Assembly (NCBI GenBank): GCA_039096225.1
Contig: JBBPEB010000014.1
Location: forward strand, 1,809,501-1,873,500
DNA length: 64,000 nt
Source: Blastocystis sp. Blastoise
Lineage: Eukaryota > Sar > Bigyra > Opalinata > Blastocystidae
Direction of reading: 5' to 3'
Shown: positions 1 through 17,800 of the stretch, one piece after another
Layout of the letters: each line of letters opens with the position of its first letter
Numbering within the stretch: position 1 is the first letter of the stretch
Translations under genes and position numbers: made by a program
The notes under the pieces: generated by a model
What the model was told of the DNA's origin: nothing
The model's database searches: none
Seen by the model: the letters and a program-made list of their open reading frames with translations, nothing else

Positions 1-6364
<6,364 letters not shown>

Positions 6365-6662
6365 GATAAAAAACATATTTATTTATATTATATTCGGTAA
6401 TTAATAATTACTTTTTGTCATCATTTACGTTTTGTTAAACAAAAAAAACTACCAAATCAATTAAAAAATGATTAAAAGAATCAAAGAAAACGCTAATAAA
6501 ATACAGAACATATCTAATAAAGAAATGGAAGTTTACATATATGATGAAACGAATAATGATCAATAAAAGAATTCAACGTATAACAGAAATTTAGACAATA
6601 AGACTAAATAAGTTTTCAATTGAAATAAATACACAGTTCATAATCTATATGAAGTGATTAGA
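6365..6662. other. Intergenic, convergent 3' ends
   Basis: No supported gene. It lies between the converging ends of the helical-repeat gene (+) and the PH-domain gene (-). Confidence 0.6.
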
Positions 6663-7010
6663 TTATTGTGTAGGTGAATAATTATCCAAGAGAGGAAGAT
6701 TTTCAACACATTGTTGAAGTGAATAGATCCATTTGTCTCTGCTTTGTCTGTTATCAGCACATAATCGTATTGATTTAGGATATCCATTAATTTGAAATTC
6801 AAATCCATTTGAATCATTTGGTATACTGACATGATAGGCATCAAGAATTATAGTTCCTACTGGTTGTTCATCTTCTGCAAATGAAGCTGCAGATTCATAA
6901 TAGTCTAAATTGCTTTTTAAAACAAAGTACCATTTCTTCCATCCTCTTCGGATTCCAATATCAACACCCGTTGCAAGTAGAGTTCCTTCTAAAACAACTA
7001 ATTCAGTCAT
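6663..7010 (-). CDS. Small stand-alone PH-domain protein
   Basis: Single-exon gene of 115 residues starting MTELVVLEGTLLATG and ending in TAA. Almost the whole protein is one pleckstrin-homology fold. It has an N-terminal strand (VLEGTLLATG), then RGWKKWYFVLKSN with the typical basic K/R-x-W-x-x-R/Y-F-V-L core, then an acidic linker, the strand pair VGTIILDAYHVS and FEFQINGYPKSIRLCADN, and the C-terminal helix SRDKWIYSLQQCV with the invariant Trp. PH domains bind phosphoinositides or protein partners at membranes; the ligand cannot be told from sequence. The frame stays open upstream to about 7088, but that part overlaps the transposon end, so the ATG at 7010 is preferred. A Tc1 element begins 54 bp upstream. 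Confidence 0.85.
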   Translation of the reverse strand: MTELVVLEGTLLATGVDIGIRRGWKKWYFVLKSNLDYYESAASFAEDEQPVGTIILDAYHVSIPNDSNGFEFQINGYPKSIRLCADNRQSRDKWIYSLQQCVENLPLLDNYSPTQ

Positions 7011-7065
7011 GAAAAAAAGAAAATAAAAATAAAAATGAAAAATCGATAAGAATACGAGGAAACTA

Positions 7066-8491
7066 CAATCAGTGCCAAAACCTGACAACCTCGGTTTTTT
7101 TTTTAAACTGGCGAGTTTTTCTTTGTTTTTTTTTTATTAAGTCATTTGTCATCAAAGGTTGTATTGACTATTAAAACAGGGAAACAAAACAAATAAGCGT
7201 CATGGAAAAAAATTTAAAAAACCATTTTTTTGAATTGAAACACAAATATTAATATCTTGTAAATCCACCATTATTGGCTATTACTGCCTCAATTCTTTTC
7301 GGCATTGATAAAACAAGCCTTTCACATACATTTACAGGTATTGACCTCCATATCTTGTCAACTTCGACCTTTAGTTGACTCAAAGTATATCCGCAATGGG
7401 AATTTCTTTGTAATCTTCTTTTAATATAGACCCAAAGATGTTCAATGGGATTAAGGTCTGGGGACTGTGGAGGCCAATCAATCACTGTAAGTTGAGCAGT
7501 TTTAAAGAAACTATTCATCTTTTTTGACTTGTGAATAGGAGCATTATCCTGTTGGAATACCATAGTTTTGGGGTCAATTTGCAATTTTTCCACGGTTGAC
7601 GGAAGAGTTCGACCAAGAGTTTCTCCATACTTTAATGATGTCACATGACCATCAAGGACCTCCATTTGACCAGCACCATGTTGCGTCATACATCCCCAAA
7701 TCATAATCGATTTTCCATCGTTTTTCATGGTTGGAATGATTTCTGACGGCTTATTTGGAGAACCAGGTTTCTTCCAATAGTATTCTTGAAAGGTTGATTG
7801 ATGTGTTCTAATAGAACACTCGTCAGACCAGAGGACGTTTTCCCAGAAACTTATTGGCATATTTCGGTATTTTAAACACCAATCCAATCGGACTTTTCTA
7901 TTTTTCTCCGATATGAGTGGTTTATGAAGCTTCTTTTTGGCGACGTAACCAACAGCATGGAGTCCTCTAATAAAGGACCTTTTTGAGACATGAGTACCGG
8001 TTTTCTTTTGGAAGATATCCAATAAAACGCTAGAGTTCTCAGAGCTTTTTGGGACAATATTATTGATTTCTCGTAAATTAGAAGGAGTTAAAACTTGTGG
8101 TCTTCCACCTTTCTTAGTTGACTTGGACATATTGTATTGGGACCTTCTACGGGCAACAGTTCTAAGCGAACAATGAAAATGAATGGCAATCTGTTCATCC
8201 GTGTACCCGTCTCTTATCATCTTTCTAAACTCTCTTTCAGTTATAACGACGTATTTACCCATACACAACTTATTTTTAAAGAATAAAACTATTTTTAAAG
8301 GGTTAAAAAAGGTCTCAGAGTAATTGTGTTCCAATTAAAATTTCTGTTTTTCCGAAACCACTAATTATATATTCTAGAAATTTCTAGAATATATTCTACA
8401 TGTTATTACAATTCAAACAAAAAAAACCGCGTCAAAAAATTCCCCGTAACTATTGAAAACGATAAGGGTTGTCAGGTTTTGGCACTGATTG
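7066..8491 (-). mobile_element. Tc1/mariner-type DNA transposon, apparently intact
   Basis: A 1,426-bp element bounded by a perfect 25-bp terminal inverted repeat beginning CAATCAGTGCCAAAACCTG (7066-7090 and 8467-8491). TA dinucleotides flank it at 7064-7065 and 8492-8493, the standard Tc1 target duplication. It carries one uninterrupted transposase. Perfect inverted repeats and an open reading frame suggest recent insertion. The insertion separates the PH gene from its upstream DNA. Confidence 0.93.
7249..8262 (-). CDS. Tc1-family DD34E transposase
   Basis: 337 residues from ATG 8262 to TAA, the usual Tc1 length. The N-terminus has paired helix-turn-helix regions (FRKMIRDGYTDEQIAIHF then LRTVARRR) for inverted-repeat binding, and a GGRPQVLT linker typical of the GRPR-like hinge. 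The DDE catalytic triad is complete: Asp in NVLWSDECSIR, Asp in VFQQDNAPIHKS and Glu in NPIEHLW, with 34 residues between the second Asp and the Glu. This is the Tc1 signature. It catalyses cut-and-paste transposition into TA. No frameshift or stop is seen, so it may be active. An upstream open stretch (to 8334) has no ATG before MGKYVV. Confidence 0.95.
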   Translation of the reverse strand: MGKYVVITEREFRKMIRDGYTDEQIAIHFHCSLRTVARRRSQYNMSKSTKKGGRPQVLTPSNLREINNIVPKSSENSSVLLDIFQKKTGTHVSKRSFIRGLHAVGYVAKKKLHKPLISEKNRKVRLDWCLKYRNMPISFWENVLWSDECSIRTHQSTFQEYYWKKPGSPNKPSEIIPTMKNDGKSIMIWGCMTQHGAGQMEVLDGHVTSLKYGETLGRTLPSTVEKLQIDPKTMVFQQDNAPIHKSKKMNSFFKTAQLTVIDWPPQSPDLNPIEHLWVYIKRRLQRNSHCGYTLSQLKVEVDKIWRSIPVNVCERLVLSMPKRIEAVIANNGGFTRY

Positions 8492-8493
8492 TA

Positions 8494-8874
8494 TTTGAGT
8501 TTTGTCACGTTATTCAATTTAATTTTGTTCCATAAATATCCTAGATTGTAAAAATTAAAAAGATAATAATAAGATAAAAAATATAGTTTGTTGCTTGTAT
8601 GTATATAATTGAATAAGGTTATCAAAAGAAACTAAACTATAAAAAATTAAAAAAAAAAAAACATTTTTTAAAACAAATGAATCAAATAAAAATAAATGAG
8701 ATATATGAAAAGTGGTACAAATTTTAGTATACAAACAATAAGTGAATGAAATAGATATACATCTGATACTGAAATAATAGGAATAAAAAAAATTTTTGGA
8801 TTTTTGAAAAAAGAAGAAGAATAGGTTGTCCAAAATAATATATAAATATATAATAATAAATAAATATATATATT
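8494..8874. other. Intergenic
   Basis: A/T-rich, with no gene supported. It lies between the right end of the Tc1 element and the 3' end of the TSG101 gene. It contains the original upstream region of the PH gene, displaced by the transposon. Confidence 0.5.
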
Positions 8875-9273
8875 TTATTGAATTCTATTTTGTGGATACA
8901 TAGGAATAATATTTGGTAATTGATTTGGGCGTTGAGGAGTAATAGGATTTATTGTTTGATTGGTTTTACCTTGTGATTGTTGTAAATTCATAATTTTTCT
9001 TTGCAATATAATAGATACATATTGATTCTTTCCTTGCATAAAAATATAATCAATAATAGATTTTTGATTCTTTTGTGATAAATCATTTAATTTAAAAAAT
9101 AACACATCATATGCTTGTTTGGCAGCATAAGCATCTATCATTTGTTTGGCCCATTCATTGTTACCTACAATATAATCATTAGGAGTAATATCAGCATTTC
9201 CTTGAGAACTATAGAGATTCTGAGCACTTTGATTCAAACTATCCGACTATATTAATAAGTAATATTAATATAC

Positions 9274-9353
<80 letters not shown>

Positions 9354-9914
9354 TACTTTCTTTTGATATAGATTTCTAATATTAGTTAGTTCTTCGATTT
9401 GTTTACTTAGATCTTCATTTCCCTTAATAATCTTAGTTTTAGCTTCTTTTAAGGGTCTTTCTACATGGTTTATGATAAAATTAAATATTAAAAATATAAA
9501 CATAAAATTATAATAATATATATAAATTAATAATAATAATAATATATATATATATATATATATTTACTTCTTCTTTTGTTAAATCTTTGAATTCTTCTAA
9601 ATACAATAATAATAATAAATAAATAAAAATAAATACATAAATGATAATAATATATATACCTTTTTTATTTTGAACTTCCTTTGAGAAATATTCTGATAAC
9701 TTTTGTTTTACATCAGAAAGTAACCTATATAAAAATATAGGTTATATATTTTTTCTTATTAATAATAATATAAATAGTATATATATTATATATCTACCTA
9801 TTACGGTCTACAGCAGGAATAGGAATAGAAGAAGATAAATAGCTTTGTTGTGGTTCAAAAGGACTCCAAATAAGAATATTCTTTATTTCTTGTACTAAGT
9901 AATATAAATTACTC

Positions 9915-9980
<66 letters not shown>

Positions 9981-10368
9981 TCTCAGATAATAATAATAAT
10001 AATAATAATAATACATTTGCATTCCAATGAGAAATATAATCTACTTGAAGATGACCGAATTCATCCCATAAAGGTGATTTTGTTAATGAATATTTTGGTG
10101 GAATATCAATAGAACATTCAGGATGCCATTGTGGATAATAAATAGGAATAAAGACTTTAAAACGAACATAAACTGATTTATTAGTCAAAGGATCTTTTGC
10201 TTTTAAAGTAATTAATATGTCAAAACCATCAGTAGGTGGATAATTAGGATATAAATACTTTGAAGACTTAAAAACAGGATTTTCATTCAAAACACCGCCA
10301 ACATCATTGATAATGCGTTTTTGATTAACATAGCCTCCTGACTGTAATATTTTATAAAGAGCGTCCAT
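8875..10368 (-). CDS. TSG101: ESCRT-I subunit TSG101/VPS23
   Basis: Six exons: 10368-10015, 9913-9798, 9724-9660, 9596-9568, 9460-9357 and 9246-8875. Exon 1 encodes a UEV (catalytically dead E2) domain: YPNYPPTDGFDILITLKAK..., VRFKVFIPIYYPQWHPECSI and LQVDYISHWN. The middle is a coiled coil (SDVKQKLSEYF, ERPLKEAKTKIIKGNEDLSK). The last exon carries the steadiness box (DYIVGNNEWAKQMIDAYAAK... then VSIILQRKIMN), in the domain order of TSG101. Family knowledge: it binds ubiquitinated cargo and P(T/S)AP motifs, and with VPS28 and VPS37 forms ESCRT-I at endosomes. The Pro-rich segment that usually links UEV to coiled coil is short here (SSSIPIPAVD), while a Pro/Gln-rich tail follows the steadiness box. 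The junction between exons 4 and 5 is not clean GT..AG in frame (see findings). Confidence 0.9.
9277..9350. repeat. (AAT)n microsatellite inside TSG101 intron
   Basis: About 74 bp of AAT triplets make up most of the fifth intron of the TSG101 gene (9356-9247). A similar tract at 9917-10011 fills its first intron. Confidence 0.85.
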
Positions 10369-11137
10369 AGTCAATTATTTATATTATATTAGACAAAAAA
10401 TATAGATTTATAAAAATAATAAAGCGACTACAAAAACTGGGAAATAGTAAAAGAGTCAGTAATTTTCAGCTATTTCCATGGGATAATGATTGTTTCGCGA
10501 TAATTCATAGTTTTTATAAATTCTGGAATAACTAGCTTTTAAAAAAGACTTGTATAATAAAAAAAATTATCAAAATCCTATTCAAAGACATATGTATGCA
10601 TTTATAATAGTTGCCTTAGAATGATTTTGGTGATTATCTTAAAGTTATATGAAGATGAATGTGAAAAAAATATCATAACAAGTGCCCAACATCTAGAGAT
10701 GAATATTGAATATATAGATAAGGATAATTAACAGCGACTTTGACTTATTTCAAGTAATAAACACAAAGAAAAAAAGAATAAGAATTATTTTTAAATTTAA
10801 AGTAAAAAAAATGAATATAATCAGAAATTTTTTCAAAGAACGATTTCCCATAAAAATACTAAAAATTGTCGTTTCGGTAAATCCATATGAAGACAAATAA
10901 AAAAAGGAAAAAAAAGAGAGTTTAAAAAAATTCTCATGGGGATTTCTCACTACAGTTTCTTCATAATACATAGTCGTCGGTCGTCCATACATAATTAGGT
11001 ATTTTCTTCGAGAAATTATGAATGGTAGAATCTGAAGTGTTTTTTTCCTGAAAAACTTCCTTCTTTGTTTTTTCTTTCCAATATTCTTATTTACTTTTTT
11101 TTGATAAAACAACTTAATATTTTGTATTTTTCAATAA
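10369..11137. promoter_or_regulatory. Divergent intergenic region between TSG101 and the giant CCP gene
   Basis: About 770 bp separate two start codons pointing away from each other, so both promoters must lie here. Open stretches on the minus strand (10750-11112) are Lys/Phe-rich, with no domain or clear splice signals. I see no recognisable core promoter element beyond A/T tracts. Confidence 0.4.
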
Positions 11138-11827
11138 ATGAATACAATGAATACAAAATTTTACATATTCTTTGTAAGTAGATGATTGCTTTACATTAAA
11201 ACTAACCTATATAGATGGTATTAGTTGTCTTTGCCAATGCTCAGACAGATTATTATTGTGAAGGAGACAACATTTGGCCTGATACAGCTGCTGGAAGAAG
11301 TAGAACTCTTGGTTGTACTATTGGTTACCTTGAAAGAAACTGTATCCAAATTAATGATCATGAAGCTGCTTGGGGTGAAATAATTGATAATGGTTGCTGT
11401 ATATATTTATATATATAGTTAGTGGATAACTTATATTTTTTTAGCTTGTGGTAAAACTGCTGATGTTCCTGTTGATATTCAAGTCAAACCTAACGAAATT
11501 GCTACTTTAGATTGTATGTCTGGTAGTATATTAGTTCCTTGTAATGCCACTGGTTGGTATAATTATAACGAAGTTGATTTTAATACTTGTGGTATATATT
11601 TTTATTTATATTATTGATTATTTTTCTAAACTATTACGAGTATCATTTTAATATTTTTTTTCCAATAGCTTGTACTGATGAAGGAATGTTCCCTGGTGTT
11701 TCAACTGAATCTACCTCAACTTCTGATTGTACATATGGTCAAGCCAGTAGATATTGTTCTTGGGGTTTTTGGGAAGAAGCTGATTACTCTATGTGTTGTA
11801 TTTATTTATTTTATTTTATTTTATTTA

Positions 11828-11858
<31 letters not shown>

Positions 11859-14800
11859 TTAATATATATATATTTATTTATATTTATTTATTTTATTATT
11901 AATTTTTAAATATATATATATATATATATATTATTTATATATTTATTTATTATATATATATATTATTTATATTTATTTATTTTATTATTAATTTCTAAAT
12001 ATATATATTATTTATATAGTTAATGTTGGTCATAATTGTACAAGAGATAATTATTTAAATCAAAAATTATTAATATCTCCTGAATTTCAAAGTAAAGATT
12101 TATATGAGAATAATCAGACTGCAAGAGTTTGTGTATATCCTATAGAATATTATTCAAAAGAACCTTGGCCTACTCGTGAACAAATCAAAGAGAATGGATT
12201 ATGTGAATATACATCATCTTCTTCTATTCCTACTTATTTCTTTGATTTCCATCTTCCTCGTAGTGGTCATTATTGGTTACATGTAATAGCAGATGTTGAT
12301 GATACTCCTGTTCCTATTCCTGCACTTACTTTACGTGAAGATAAAGAAGCTTATTTAGCTCTTATTCGTACTGCTGCTTGTATTTTAGAACCTACTGTTA
12401 TTGATAGTACTACGACTACTATTAATATTGCTTATATTGTTACTTGGCCTTTTTATTTTAAACCTAAAGTTAATATATATTATACAGATACTAAATATGA
12501 TACTCCTTATAATAGTACTTTATTACTTGTAACAAAAGATATTTCTGAAGAAGATTATTATTTCTTTGAAACTGGTGATCAATTAATTGATTTAAAGAAT
12601 AATACTGAGTATTATATATATATAATAGGTATAGATGGTCATAATGAAACCTTTGAAACTCCTATGGTTCCTAATATGATTATAGGTCATACTTATGATT
12701 ATTGTGTAGGTATTGAAGAGGATAATACATTAGAATATGGTCTTACTCCTGTATTAGATTATGGTCTTGTTCCTTGTTCTAAAGGATCTGTACAAAGATT
12801 ATGTAATAAGGGACCTAATTGGACAGCTTGGTATGGTGAAGAAATCAATGAATGTTATTGTACTCAAGCTATTATATATGATCATATGTTAGATGAAACG
12901 AAATATAAAGATAGTTATCCTATTGAATGTGGTAATGGTCCTGCTTCTGTTCCTTGTTTATTTAAGGGTATTTGGGGGGAATTTGAAGGATGCTGTATGC
13001 TTTTTTAAAATTTATTTATTTATTTATTTATTTATTTAATTTTATTATTAAATTTATTATATGTTATTTTTTTTTTATTATTTATTTATTATTTTTTTTT
13101 GAAATTTTATTTTTATTATTTATTTTGTTATTTATTAATTTCTTATTATTATTTATTATTTTTTTAAATAATAAATATAATAATAATTCATTCATAATAA
13201 TAATTATATATATAGCTTGTGGTCCTAATGATGATATATGGCAAGGCGAAGATCGTAATATTACTGAAGTATATTTCTGTGATACTGGTTCTATGATACG
13301 TGAATGTCCTTTATCTGGTTTTTGGTTAGATCCTATTAATATACGTTGTCAATGTCGTGCTGATGATTATTGGCCTCCTACTAATGTTAATACTCAATAT
13401 AATAAACAATGTTCTTCAGGTAGTCGTTCTAGAAATTGTAATAAATTTGGTCAATGGGAAGAACCTTCTATAGATGAATGTTATTGTTCTTCTATGAATA
13501 AATGGCCTATGACTCCTGCTGATACTACTTATACTCTTGAATGTCCTGTTGGTTCTTCTAGTCGTTATTGTGATATTTCTGGTCATTGGGAAGATATTAA
13601 TTATTCTCAATGTAGTTGTAGAGCTGAAGGTGATTGGGAAGAAACAGCTGCTGGTACTACTGCTACTATTTCTTGTGGTTCTGGTAGTATTACTCGTTTC
13701 TGTAGTATATATGGTATTTGGGATGCTCCTTCTACTAATAATTGTCAATGTGAATCTAATAATATATGGCCTGCTACTGATGCTGGTACTACTGCTACTG
13801 TTCCTTGTACTTCTTCTGATTCTAGTAGTACTGCTACTATGACTAGAAAATGTAATAGTAAAGGTCAATGGGAATCAACTGCTGATACTTCTAATTGTTA
13901 TCAAACATGTTCTCAAAATGGTGTTTTCTATCCTACTAGTGTTGGTCATACTCTTACGAGTATGTGTCCTAATAATGTTGATTTTGTAGAATTAGAATGT
14001 ACTTTAGATCCTATTAGTGGACCTACTTGGAGTGAACCTGTTATATATGGTGATTGTAATTGTCCTTATGATGGTATTTGGAGTCCTGTTCCTGCTGGAC
14101 AATATACTATTATTAATTGTGATATAGGTTATAAATATAGATATTGTAATCCTTATTTAACTGGTTGGGATGATGTTATTGATTTTGGTTGTCGTTGTGC
14201 TGCTGAAAATGGATTAGATATTACTACTAGTGGACAAAGTGTAGAAATACCTTGTGGTAAAGGTTCTAAGAAAGCTACATGTAGTGAAACAGGTAGTTGG
14301 GATATGATTGATATATCTACTTGTTCATGTACTAGTAGTCCTATATATGGTGAAGCTGTTGCTAATAGTACTAAATATAGTTATTGTCCTGAAGAAGGTT
14401 ATCGTACTATTGAATGTAATATTAATGGTCAATGGGAAAATGAAAATCTTGATAATTGTCAATGTAAAATACCTGATATATTAAAAGATATATATGATTC
14501 ATTACCTTTAGGTTCTCATTTAACTACTACTTGTGCTGATGGTACTGGTTATGAATATCAATGTGATAGTGATGGTAATACTGAAGTAATACAAAATGAT
14601 TGTTCTTGTGCTGCTGATCCTGAAAGAGGTTTAATTAAAACTTCTGCTGGTACTACATATATACAAACATGTGGTGTTGGTCGTATTCAAGCCAGATGTA
14701 ATGGATTAGGTCAATGGGAAAATTATATTAATAGTTGTTATTGTCCTACTACTGGTTCTTATGAAAGTGTTGCTATAGGTCAATGGTCTATTTCTAGTCA

Positions 14801-17800
14801 ATATAGTTGTCAAAGACGTTATTGTCAAGAAGATCGTACATGGAGTGATATAGATTATAGTCAATGTAGTTGTGGTGGTAATAATAATCCACTTTGGACT
14901 GAAGGTAAAGTAGGTGAATATGTACAAAATAGTAATGAATGTGGTGAAGGTTATATACAAGGTTTATGTAGTAAATCGGGTATTATAAATCTTGATTATA
15001 GTCAATGTCGTTGTGCTTCTGATTCTCTTCGACAATTACAATCTATTACTGTTGGTGAAATACATCCTAGTATAGAATGTTCTTCTGGTTATTCTAGTTA
15101 TCAATGTGTTTTTAATGGTCATACTGAATGGAAATTAATTAGTTCTACTTGTTTATGTGAACAATATGTTGATGGTATTGAATGGCCGTTATTAGCTAAT
15201 GTAGGTAGTTTTTATCATTTACCTTGTGGTTCTGGTATGGCTGTATATGAATGTTTACCTAATGGTGTATTTAGTCAACCTGATAATAGTCAATGTAGAT
15301 GTAAACCTGAATATGGATTTGAAGCTACTTTAGCTGGTTCTTCTTCTACTATGGATTGTCCTAATGATATTTCTGGTACTACTAAGATTGTTAGAGATTG
15401 TTTAGAAGGTGGTATTTGGGAAGATATTACTAGTGCTACTTCTTATTGTAAATGTCAACCTGAAGGTTATTATTTACTTAATGGTGAATCTCATTATACT
15501 TATCCTGAAACTTCTGCTAATAATGTTGTTTCTGTTACTTGTCCTAGTGATGCTACTAGAACAGTTGATAGAGTATGTGATATTTGGGGTAATTGGGGTA
15601 GTACTCAAGATAATTTATGTCCTTCTTATTGTGCTGCTGATGGTGTATGGGGAAGTGTTTTAGCTGTACAATCTATTGATAATAATCATCCTGAATTAGC
15701 TGCTAAGTATACTTGCCATAATGGTAAAACTATATTAAGATGGTGTTTACTTGATAATAATAATAATCCTATTTGGCAAGATGCTGATTGGACTGATTGT
15801 GGTTGTAATAGTGATACACTTTCTGATGCTGTATTATATTCTACTTCTACTGAATATACTCAAAGTGTTGAAATGAATTGTGAAATTGGTAGTTATACTA
15901 GAGAATGTAAATATGGTCGTTGGGAAGAACCTGATTATACTAATTGTCAATGTGCTGCTCCTGAAGATACTACTTATATTTATGAAAATACAAATCCTAA
16001 TACATATATATTATATGATTGTACTACTGGTTTTGTAGCTCAATATTGTGGTCCTAAAGGACAATGGATTGAAACTAATGCTATTAATACATGTAGTTGT
16101 AATACACAAATTGTTGAAGGTACACTTGAATTACCTCTTACACCTGCTGGTACTACTTATACTCATTCTTGTGATTCTGGTAATAAACAATATTCTTGTG
16201 GTGTTTATGGTGATTGGGAAACTCTTCCTATTAATAATAATTGTCAATGTATGAATAATGATATTACTTATGCTATTAATTCTGTATTACAAAATAATTG
16301 TCAAAAAGAAAATACTTATGCTTATTCTATTTGTTTAACAACTGGTCATTTTGGTGTTAGTAATGTAAATACTTGTCAATGTTATGAAGATAGTTTCTGG
16401 GGTGAAGCTGTTGCTAATAGTAAGACTACTACTACTTGTTCTTCTCAAGGTACATTAACTAGAGAATGTTTAGTTACTGGATGGAGTAGTACTATTACAA
16501 ATGATAATTGTTATTGTACTATGACTGGATTTGAAGATACTAATTTAGGTACTACTGGTAATGGTTCTTGTGATGAATATTATGATGGTAATAAATATGC
16601 TAAATGTTTAATGAATGGTTATTATGATACTACTATAGATAATACTCATTGTATACCTTATTGTCCTATTGATAATGAATGGCAACGTACTAAACCTGAT
16701 AGTACAGCTACTTTATCTTGTCCTGATGGTCAATATGGTAGTATTACTAGATATTGTAATCCTGATGGTACTTGGTCTACTGATTCTATTACTACATGTA
16801 CTTTTGCTTCTTGTCCTGCTGATAATGGATTTACTTCTGTTGTTGGTGGTCAAACTGCTAGTAAGAATTGTGAAGATGGTTATTCTGGTAGTATTACTCG
16901 TCGTTGTAATAATGATGGTACATGGGAAGTAGAAGATAATAGTCAATGTATACGTATTATATGTAGTGATGATGAAGATGAAGCTTTATCAAATACTGTT
17001 ATTACTAAATTATGTCCTACTGGTTATATTGGTTCTATAAAGAAAACATGTAATAATGATGGTACATTTAGTATTGTTGATACTTGTACTTTATTAATGT
17101 GTCCTGCTGTTGTTGGTCTTGTATCTTCTAAACCTTATAATACTACTGTACAAGTTTCTTGTCCTGTTGGTTATACTGGTTTCCAAACATTAAGATGTAA
17201 TAGTTTAGGTAATTGGGATACTATATATTTTGAATGTTCATTAATTTTACCTACTTTAACTTGTAGACCTTCGGATCAAGCTATAGATGTTTCACGTACT
17301 AGTCTTGTTAATAATATATATACTATTTCTTGTGAATCAAATGTACCTATTCTTAATGTTAATAATGATAATAATACACTTATGAATGTTTATTTAACTT
17401 TTACTACTAGTGATTCTCATTTAATTTATCCTACAACTAGTATTAAAACATCTGAATATATATATTCTTTTGATTTTATTGGTAATTTACCATCAAATGC
17501 TGAAGGTTATTTATTTATTCAACATTCTACATTTGATTCTGAATATTATAGTTTCCCTATGGCTCCTCAAATAACTAAATTTACTACTATTGGTGGTCTT
17601 CCCTTAGCACCTATTGCTATTGATTCTTCATTAATTACTATACAAACTATTAATATAGAGGAAGGTACTGCTGATATTATTGTTACTTGTGAATATGATA
17701 ATCAATATCATGATAATGCTGAAATTGTTATTGGTGGTAGTTATTTACAACCTATAGAATTTGTAGGTAAACAAGTTACTATTTCTGGATTATTCTTAAG

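Noticed and set aside
10750-11112. Minus-strand open frame of 120 codons
   Set aside because: Low-complexity Lys/Phe composition, no domain, no splice partners, and it lies in the divergent promoter region.
13416-13868. Long antisense open frame in the giant gene, and similar forward ones
   Set aside because: Shadow frames caused by the strong codon bias of the real gene (Thr/Ser-rich on the minus strand, Val/Leu-rich in the +1 frame).
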